From Chloroflexota bacterium (GTDB taxonomy: Bacteria > Chloroflexota > Anaerolineae > Caldilineales > Caldilineaceae): a stretch of DNA of 45,379 bases. The position numbers and the translations under genes are program-made. The notes under the pieces were generated by a model that did no database searches, had not been told where the DNA came from, and was given only the letters and a program-made list of their open reading frames with translations. Of the stretch, positions 40,382 to 45,379 are shown one piece after another (position 1 is the first letter of the stretch; every line of letters starts with the position of its first letter). The DNA lies in NCBI GenBank assembly GCA_003577005.1, contig QEUW01000015.1, positions 1-45,379 on the forward strand, in the 5' to 3' direction.

Positions 40382-41565
40382 TGCACCACCCCCTTGGGCG
40401 GGGCCAAGAGCGCGGCAGCTTTGGCCTGGAAATCCGGCGGGGCCGGATTGGGGTCGATGAGATAGGGAAAGCGATGCGCGGCCGGCTGGGTCGCCTGCGC
40501 AAGGCCGTGATGGATGCGCGGGCCGTTGCCGGCGTGGACCAGCAGATTGTAGAGGCGCTCCACGATGTCGTCGTTGAGCGGGCGGCCACCGCACGTTTCC
40601 GGCGTGCCCCCGCGCAGCAATGCCTGTTCGATCTCGAAGTAACTCTCCTCGTTATACGGTTTCGAGACATCGACCACCAGGAAGTCCGCCAGCAGCAGCC
40701 CGGTCAAGGGGTGGTTGCCCTGCTCGTCCAGCGGCCAGTCGGTCTTGCCGTCGAGACTGTCGAAGAAGGCCAGATTGGCGTTCAGCCGGGCGCGATAGGC
40801 CCCGGCGTACTCTTTGCCCAGATGGAACGGATCTTCCTGGTTGTACAAATCACGAATCTCGAGGTCGCGGTTCACGGTATCGAACTCTTTCGGCGAGAGA
40901 ATGACATTTTTGATTTCCGGCCGACCGATACGCTCCAGCTGGTATGGGACGCCGCCCATCGTCACGGTTTCGCCGGCAACGGCGAAGAGTGGACCACTCC
41001 CGGCGCCAAAGAGCGCGGCAACCTCGGCTTCGACCACGATACTCAGCACATTTTGTCCCTCGAGGATATTGGCGGCTTGGGGTTTGAAGGCGAGCCGCCG
41101 CAGCTTGTTGGTTGCCAGCACACCCGGCAGGTCGATGAAAAATGGGTCCAGACGCTGCCCGGCAAAGAGACGCAGACCCTTCGCTTCAGTCCCCCGCTCG
41201 TCGTTGACTCGGAAGGAGATCGCCTCACCTGCCGGCGTCGTGACTGTGCCCGTCTGCGCCCATGCTGCGCTGGCATCATGCTTGCCATCACGCTTATCCG
41301 GGGCGGCGAAGGTACAACTAAACGCATATTCGTTGGGGCCGACCTCGAACCGCAGTCCAGTTCCGGCAGCGGCCACTGTGAGGGGCCGGAGACGGAAGCG
41401 GTACATGACTGCATCCGAGAAGAGCGCACCGGGCGCAGCCGCCGGAAAGACGGTCAGCACGAGCACCAGGTGGCCGGGCCGCTCGGGGCTGGGAAAGACA
41501 TACAGGTCGGCAATATCGGCCGCGGGATCGGCGATGGCCCGTGGGCCGGAGAAATGGTCTGACAT
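40378..41565 (-). CDS. DUF4331 family protein
   Basis: A 395-residue protein of the DUF4331 family, function unknown. Characteristic segments are SDHFSGPRAIADPAADIADLY at the very N-terminus, VLVLTVFPAAAP, YRFRLRPLT, GLRLFAGQRLDPFFIDLPG, ILEGQNVLSIVVEAEVAALF and the late LLLADFLVVDVSKPY and PHRFPYLIDP-type stretch (here AHRFPYLIDPNPAP). No signal peptide is evident, although some family members are secreted. AGGAGA precedes ATG 41565. It is coupled to the TPR gene and 88 bases downstream of the DyP peroxidase gene, with an octad hairpin in between. The neighbourhood suggests a peroxide- or heme-related role, which is inference. Confidence 0.88.
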   Translation of the reverse strand: MSDHFSGPRAIADPAADIADLYVFPSPERPGHLVLVLTVFPAAAPGALFSDAVMYRFRLRPLTVAAAGTGLRFEVGPNEYAFSCTFAAPDKRDGKHDASAAWAQTGTVTTPAGEAISFRVNDERGTEAKGLRLFAGQRLDPFFIDLPGVLATNKLRRLAFKPQAANILEGQNVLSIVVEAEVAALFGAGSGPLFAVAGETVTMGGVPYQLERIGRPEIKNVILSPKEFDTVNRDLEIRDLYNQEDPFHLGKEYAGAYRARLNANLAFFDSLDGKTDWPLDEQGNHPLTGLLLADFLVVDVSKPYNEESYFEIEQALLRGGTPETCGGRPLNDDIVERLYNLLVHAGNGPRIHHGLAQATQPAAHRFPYLIDPNPAPPDFQAKAAALLAPPKGVVQ

Positions 41566-41581
41566 GGTTTTCTCTCCTGGA

Positions 41582-41656
41582 AGTGACAAGGTGACAAGGT
41601 GAGGGGGTGACAAGGTGATCAACGAGAGGTCATCGTGTCATCCTGTCACCTTGTCA
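41582..41656. repeat. Octad-repeat hairpin between the DyP gene and the DUF4331 gene
   Basis: On the minus strand, from the DyP stop TGA (41656-41654), nine octads follow: CAAGGTGA, CAGGATGA and CACGATGA, a centre, then four of TTGTCACC type, the reverse complement in register. The stop codon completes an octad-like phrase ending GTGA. Confidence 0.93.
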
Positions 41657-42988
41657 CGTATTCAACTCCGCGATCCAGCGCAGGGCGCGCAGGCCGGGCA
41701 TGAAGCAGTACTCACCGCCGCGGTTGACCACAAAGGCGGGCAAGCCCACCATGCGCCGGCGGATCGGCTGTTGCGGGACGGTGAACTGGCCGCTGCCATC
41801 GTTGGCTCCCGTCAGCGGGTCTTTCTCACCGGGTGCGCCAAAAAACTTGCCGTCATTGATCCACTCTCGTTGGACAAACTCGAACTGGCGGGCCAGGTGG
41901 GCACCGAGAAAGGCAAACATGATGCCACGGTCAGCGCCGTCATCTTCCAAAACACCGGGGGGCAACGGTGGGCCGTAGCTCGTGCCGCGGCGGATCATAC
42001 GGTGCAGGCGCACCTCTCCAATGATGGCCGAGTCGCGCGGGTTGGTGCGCCGGATATGCGAGCCAAGCGGACACTTGAGGCCACGCGGGTCGTCGGTGAA
42101 CATGAAGACGTTGTGGCGCTGCGGGTCAGCCCCCAGTTCCGGGTCGTCGTGGTCGGGCGAGAGAGTCAATGGCGCACCGCTGGGCCAACGCCCGACAAAC
42201 TTGGCGGCTAGCAATTCTTCGTCGACCGGGCTGGTCGCCCGCTCGCGCAGATATTGGCGGAAGGCCGCTACCCGCGCATGGAGCTTGCGGAAAACCACAA
42301 ACGTGCCGTTACGCCCTAACACCTCGGGTTGCGGCACCGGTAGCAGACCGCCCGTTTCATCCTGGTACCCCAAAATGAATTCGCCTGCCTTGAGTGGCGT
42401 CTCGTGCGGGTTGTTGCCCGGAATGCCGCTGCCTTCAATCGCCGGCTGGCCCATGCCATCCTTAAAGCCAAACGGCTCGCGCTCATTGGGCAGCGCATAG
42501 ACATTCTGCCGCCAGATTGGGACGACGCCAGGCAAATCGCTCATTGCGTCGCGAGCCTGGGTGAGCATGGCTTCGAGCCGGGTCTCATCGGGCGAGAGCA
42601 GCGCCAGGGCGATGTGGACATCGGATGAGCCAAGCGGTGATTCCCAGTGTTCGGGGGCGTTTTCGCCGCTGTCGCCCAACGTTTCGGCGCGGGCGGCCAT
42701 GCCTTCTTGAAATTCCAGCGGGAAGCTGGCGAGCGACTCTGCCGGCACACCCAGTGCCTTGAGCCCCTGATAGCTGAACGCTGCGCTGATGTAGGCTTGC
42801 TTGTTCAGATCGCCTGGGTCGGCGGCAGAGGCGAGGTACGGGATCAGCCGGCGCAGGAATTCGCGCCCGGCGTGGCGGTCATCCACACGCAGCAGGATAT
42901 AGGCCCCGGCGTAGGGTGAAGGCCGCGAACGCAGCGCGCCGGCCTGAATGTCGTCTAGCTCAAGCGTGCTGGTCGATTGTGTGGTCAT
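41654..42988 (-). CDS. Dye-decolorizing (DyP-type) heme peroxidase
   Basis: Uses hydrogen peroxide to oxidise dyes, phenols or other substrates at a heme. The 444 residues hold the hallmark GFKDGMGQPA (distal Asp177 in the GxxDG motif), the proximal His311 in CPLGSHIRRTNPRD, and an Arg near 333 in RMIRRGTSYG for peroxide cleavage. There is no signal peptide, and the length and inserted loops fit the larger class-D/C-type enzymes rather than the compact A/B types. GAGGAGGAA precedes the ATG at 42988. No encapsulin gene is nearby. The flanking cupin and DUF4331 genes share its strand and strong ribosome sites. Confidence 0.94.
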   Translation of the reverse strand: MTTQSTSTLELDDIQAGALRSRPSPYAGAYILLRVDDRHAGREFLRRLIPYLASAADPGDLNKQAYISAAFSYQGLKALGVPAESLASFPLEFQEGMAARAETLGDSGENAPEHWESPLGSSDVHIALALLSPDETRLEAMLTQARDAMSDLPGVVPIWRQNVYALPNEREPFGFKDGMGQPAIEGSGIPGNNPHETPLKAGEFILGYQDETGGLLPVPQPEVLGRNGTFVVFRKLHARVAAFRQYLRERATSPVDEELLAAKFVGRWPSGAPLTLSPDHDDPELGADPQRHNVFMFTDDPRGLKCPLGSHIRRTNPRDSAIIGEVRLHRMIRRGTSYGPPLPPGVLEDDGADRGIMFAFLGAHLARQFEFVQREWINDGKFFGAPGEKDPLTGANDGSGQFTVPQQPIRRRMVGLPAFVVNRGGEYCFMPGLRALRWIAELNT

Positions 42989-43042
42989 GGTTCCTCCTCA
43001 GCTTTCTTAGCGATTGATGGGGCGAAGCGTTCGCCAGATCGA

Positions 43043-43648
43043 TTACACATTCTCAGCGGCAAGCCACGGCTCCACCGCTACCGTGTCATGCGGGCGGGTG
43101 CGGTATTCGGGGTAGGCGCCGCGGTAGCCCAGCAGCCGAGCCAGGGGTGCAATCAGGGTAAACAGGATCTTTTGCACCCAGTGCGGCGGCTTGGTAAAGT
43201 AGAGCACATCCTCATACTCCAAAGAAAAGAGGGCCGTTTGAAACAAGTTGGGCATCCCCTTGGCATTCGTCTTCCCGTCTTGCGCCAGACCGAACAGGTC
43301 TATGGTCATCTGTCCGAACCTGCCGGCGGGGTCATGAATCTCGACCAGTACGAGCGCCTCCTCATCACCAGCGTTCCACCAGTCGTGGGGTACGCCCGCG
43401 GGCACTGTCAGTGGTTGCCCCAGCTCCGCGCTGCTTTCGCGACCATCGATGCGAAAGCCAACCTGCCCGCGCTGCACCGTAAAGCGCTCGATGATGGTAG
43501 GATGGATATGCTCGCCGGTAACAGCGCCACCTGGACGCACATAGAGATCGTTCACGATCCATCCGTTGGTAGACTCTTCGGTTCCGACACGCACGATCAC
43601 TCGTTCTCCGGTTACCGGATTTTCGTAGACATCGCCTGCTTTAGACAT
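43043..43648 (-). CDS. Cupin-domain protein
   Basis: A 201-residue protein. Residues about 30-110 form one cupin barrel: GGAVTGEHIHPTIIERFTVQ has the G-x5-H-x-H-x4-E motif 1, and a PAGVPHDWWNAGDEE segment is motif 2 with the third histidine, so a metal site is likely. The C-terminal part (GMPNLFQTALFSLEYEDVLYF and LLGYRGAYPEYR) is a segment seen in a group of cupins of unknown role and may associate with the membrane. AGGAGG precedes the ATG at 43648. It is first upstream of the DyP gene, 54 bases away. The substrate is unknown. Confidence 0.88.
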   Translation of the reverse strand: MSKAGDVYENPVTGERVIVRVGTEESTNGWIVNDLYVRPGGAVTGEHIHPTIIERFTVQRGQVGFRIDGRESSAELGQPLTVPAGVPHDWWNAGDEEALVLVEIHDPAGRFGQMTIDLFGLAQDGKTNAKGMPNLFQTALFSLEYEDVLYFTKPPHWVQKILFTLIAPLARLLGYRGAYPEYRTRPHDTVAVEPWLAAENV

Positions 43649-43770
43649 GGTTTCCTCCTGAAGCTGCCCTGTGCTTGGTGCCCGAGCCGGTCAGCCGGCC
43701 GACGGTAGTTTGATGGCCTGTTCACCAAAGACGATCGGGAATAGCTGGAAGTCGACCGGCTGCCGGGCGC

Positions 43771-43801
43771 GTGGGCGGCAACTCTTCGGCTCACCGCCCA
43801 C
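43771..43801. other. GTGGGCGG / CCGCCCAC stem between the paralog and the cupin gene
   Basis: A perfect 8-bp stem (43771-43778 with 43794-43801) around a 15-base loop, 16 bases after the stop of the unrecognised gene at 43818. No T-run follows on the minus strand, so it would be a weak terminator or RNA stabiliser. Confidence 0.5.
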
Positions 43802-43817
43802 ACCAATCGCATCCGAA

Positions 43818-44441
43818 TTAGTCCGCCGCCTCTTCGAGTAGCGGCTTCAAGACCGGATTTTCGAGCGCCTGGGCCGCCCCAGGGTCGTCGAGCACCTGCT
43901 CGAACGCCTGCTCCACCCGCTGCGCCTTCCTGATCTGCGGCACCGTCTCCTCCGCGAGCATATTCCAATACCCGGCCGCCGGCGCCTGGACCGACTGTAG
44001 GATCCGCTTGAGATCGCCGGTGTTTGCGGACAGGAACTGGTCGACTTCGGCGCTGCTCGCTATGCTGATCCCCCCTGCGTCCAAGGAGCCTCTCATCGAT
44101 TTGATGATGCTGCCACCCTCGACGGTGTGCTGCAACCAGTCGACGAAGGCACGGAAGCCCAGGACCAAAACAGCGTCGTCGATGTATGGGTCCCACTCGG
44201 TCTCAAAAGTCGTGGCCCACAGGAGCCGCTGACCGTTGTCGAAGAGCACGTGCCGTGAGTCGCGCAGGCCACTCTTTTGTATGGTCTTCTTGTCGCCCTG
44301 ACGGGCCATCTCGGCGAACCGTTCACACGCTGCGCGAAGCTCCTCCGCATGGCCCGGCTGGACCGTGAAGAACGTGGCCATCTCGGAGATCAATCGGTCG
44401 GTGGTGCCCTTGCCTGCCTTCTTGCTAATTGTGGTATTCAT
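43818..44441 (-). CDS. Unrecognised protein, paralog A of a tandem pair
   Basis: A 207-residue cytoplasmic protein I cannot assign. The first half has FFTVQPGHAEELRAACERFA, then RDSRHVLFDNGQRLLWATTF, and WDPYIDDAVLVLGFRAFVDW. The order of strand, Arg/His, a LLWATTF strand and a W-D-x-Y-I-D-D turn resembles small alpha/beta ferredoxin-like domains that often accompany DyP and lipoxygenase genes (recalled pattern, not proven). The C-terminal third is helical, with AEETVPQIRKAQRVEQAFEQ and ALENPVLKPLLEE. The segment before the end is about two-thirds identical to the gene cut by the right edge (45153-45379), so they are paralogs. The ATG follows GGAGGGAACG. Confidence 0.8.
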   Translation of the reverse strand: MNTTISKKAGKGTTDRLISEMATFFTVQPGHAEELRAACERFAEMARQGDKKTIQKSGLRDSRHVLFDNGQRLLWATTFETEWDPYIDDAVLVLGFRAFVDWLQHTVEGGSIIKSMRGSLDAGGISIASSAEVDQFLSANTGDLKRILQSVQAPAAGYWNMLAEETVPQIRKAQRVEQAFEQVLDDPGAAQALENPVLKPLLEEAAD

Positions 44442-44527
44442 CGTTCCCTCCTAATTTTTGAGCTTGCATTTGCGAACCTTCATCGAACTTACGGTAGCCA
44501 GTATGCTCGAAAGGGGGTGGTAGCGTC

Positions 44528-44546
44528 ATCCCCCAAAGTGGGGTAT
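44528..44546. promoter_or_regulatory. Operator-like palindrome upstream of paralog A
   Basis: ATCCCCCAAAGTGGGGTAT is a near-perfect 19-base palindrome with one mismatch. It lies 87-105 bases before the paralog A start, between its start and the membrane protein's stop. Several TACCACC/TACCCC-like phrases sit around it on the minus strand. It may be the site of a regulator of the peroxidase block. Confidence 0.5.
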
Positions 44547-44569
44547 AAATGGTGGTATCGCGGCAATAC

Positions 44570-45043
44570 TTACTCGGTGTCTGGCTGAAACATCACGCGC
44601 CACAACGCCACCAGCATCGCCGCATAGACCGGTTGCAAGACAACACTGTACCAGAGCGGGAATAGTTGTAGGTGTGCAGTCGAGTGGGTAAACCAGGTCG
44701 TCACATGGATCGGAATGCTGATCAGCATATAAAAGATGATGAAGCCGATAAACAGCTTGTGCCCGCGGCTGTGGAATTTCATCCGCCGCCAGCTCAGCAA
44801 GCCGCTGATACCGGCGTAGGCGATGGGGAGGACAAAATATTGGTCAAAGGTCGGGGTGACAACATACTGCATCGTCAGCGCATCGCCAATCAATAAACGC
44901 GTCAGATGCAGGCACATGCCCATCAAAATGGTAGCGCCGGCCACATAGCGAAAGTAGTAGCCTTGTTGTACAAAACGCTCCCACCAGGAAGCTAGTGCGT
45001 GACGAGCAGGGATCGCCACCGGTGGATTAGGATAAGTGTTCAT
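44570..45043 (-). CDS. Four-helix membrane protein of unknown function
   Basis: A 157-residue integral membrane protein with four helices (about 35-53, 66-82, 97-115 and 130-150). Histidines lie next to helix 1 (CLHLTRLL), in the loop before helix 3 (KFHSRGHK), in helix 3 (IPIHVTTWFTHSTAH) and near helix 4, a pattern that could suit heme binding but is not diagnostic. ATG 45043 is preceded by AAGGAGA. The longer frame that starts at 45298 is read through the paralog B gene in another phase and is a shadow. It lies between the two paralogs, so it probably belongs to the same functional unit. Confidence 0.78.
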   Translation of the reverse strand: MNTYPNPPVAIPARHALASWWERFVQQGYYFRYVAGATILMGMCLHLTRLLIGDALTMQYVVTPTFDQYFVLPIAYAGISGLLSWRRMKFHSRGHKLFIGFIIFYMLISIPIHVTTWFTHSTAHLQLFPLWYSVVLQPVYAAMLVALWRVMFQPDTE

Positions 45044-45090
45044 GATGGTGTCTCCTTGAATTTTTCCTTGGTCGAGAATTTCCGTGACAG

Positions 45091-45131
45091 GCAGAGACCG
45101 TCCAGTGGCAACAGCATTGGGCAGTCTCTGC
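45091..45131. other. GCAGAGAC / GTCTCTGC stem between paralog B and the membrane protein gene
   Basis: A perfect 8-bp stem (45091-45098 with 45124-45131) lies about 20 bases after the stop of the gene at the right edge. It could be a 3-prime stabiliser or weak attenuator before the next gene. Confidence 0.5.
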
Positions 45132-45152
45132 TCTTCCTTGTCGTCCGCGCAA

Positions 45153-45379
45153 TTAGTTGGCAGCCTGCTCGACCAGCGGCTGCAAGGCTGGGTTGTCGAG
45201 CGCTTGGGCAGCCGCCGGGTTGTCGAGCACCTGTTGGAAGGCCCGCTCCACGCGCTGCGCCTTGCGAATCTGCGGCACAGTTTGGTCCGAGAGCACATCG
45301 ATATAGGCCGTAGCCGGGGTCTGGGCCGCCTGCAGCAACGCCTTGATGAAGGGGGGAGCGCCGGCGGTATCGCCCCGTT
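45153..45379 (-). CDS. Unrecognised protein, paralog B (partial, cut by the window edge)
   Basis: Only the C-terminal 75 or so residues are in the window; the start is beyond position 45379. The visible part, RGDTAGAPPFIKALLQAAQ, then SDQTVPQIRKAQRVERAFQQ and ALDNPALQPLVEQAAN, matches paralog A (43818-44441) over its whole length at roughly two-thirds identity, with a three-residue insertion near its left end. The two genes therefore arose by duplication and flank the four-helix membrane protein gene. Function is unknown. There is an isolated open frame of 61 codons here that is only the tail of this gene. Confidence 0.85.
   Translation of the reverse strand, partial: RGDTAGAPPFIKALLQAAQTPATAYIDVLSDQTVPQIRKAQRVERAFQQVLDNPAAAQALDNPALQPLVEQAAN

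Noticed and set aside
40366..41562. A 398-residue plus-strand frame opposite DUF4331
   Set aside because: DUF4331 family motifs and ribosome site are on the minus strand; the plus frame has none.
9528..41656. The short-period repeats as a CRISPR array
   Set aside because: Units are 7-9 bases, there are no spacers, both arms are complementary, and no cas gene is present.
44570..45298. A 242-residue reading of the membrane protein starting at 45298
   Set aside because: The extra 85 residues run through paralog B in another frame and there is a good ribosome site at ATG 45043.

Overview
The window is about 45.4 kb of moderately GC-rich bacterial chromosome with 36 genes that can be supported; one of these is cut by the right edge. 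No rRNA, tRNA, CRISPR array, transposase or phage gene was seen. Gene content and protein style suggest a free-living member of the Chloroflexota, probably an Anaerolineae or Caldilineae relative. The pointers are a secreted repeat protein ending in HLPMVV, the gamma-alpha-fused 2-oxoacid:ferredoxin oxidoreductase, the Bacteroidetes-like one-cytochrome succinate dehydrogenase, the ECF sigma/RskA-like pair, and SirB1-like and DUF72 proteins. The taxon is inferred, not shown.

Layout. 1-2609: a gene-free left end, then a secreted protein with seven tandem beta-type repeats. 2908-6360: a glucose-1-phosphate cytidylyltransferase convergent with a PAP2 phosphatase, then a class-V PLP enzyme preceded by an intrinsic terminator that could be an attenuator. 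6881-10662: an FCD-type regulator with a clear promoter and operator, then korA and korB. 10711-15031: a minus-strand operon of DUF72, a DUF6909-like protein with a nucleoside-phosphorylase-like C-terminus, SirB1/TPR and PlsC. 15403-19983: a nitrogen island of amt, Ser/Thr kinase, amt and P-II. 20261-23817: sdhCAB on the minus strand. 24062-28323: a GH13 enzyme, isocitrate dehydrogenase and an SDR, all minus. 28586-30706: ECF sigma factor, membrane anti-sigma factor and a small membrane protein. 30876-36029: fabF divergent from a large TPR-RecQ helicase. 36103-45379: an eleven-gene minus-strand block with HdeD, a PNPOx-like protein, a membrane protein, an SthA-like flavoprotein, TPR, DUF4331, DyP peroxidase, cupin, and two paralogs of an unrecognised family flanking a four-helix membrane protein. 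This last block looks like a redox or stress cluster.

Central carbon and nitrogen genes are concentrated here. 2-oxoglutarate (or another 2-oxoacid):ferredoxin oxidoreductase, isocitrate dehydrogenase and succinate dehydrogenase are consecutive TCA-cycle steps. They sit around the ammonium transport and P-II genes that sense 2-oxoglutarate.

The most unusual signal is not a gene. At least seven gene ends are followed at once by a hairpin built from short direct repeats with a period of 7 or 8 bases. The repeats on one arm are the reverse complement of those on the other. The unit sequence differs at every site, but the architecture and register are the same, and the repeat frame usually begins exactly at, or includes, the stop codon. 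A period-9 version follows icd, a weaker one lies between korA and korB, and one heptad hairpin lies in frame inside recQ. A separate dispersed palindrome with a GTGCGTTGCACC / GGTGCGATGCAC core occurs three times.
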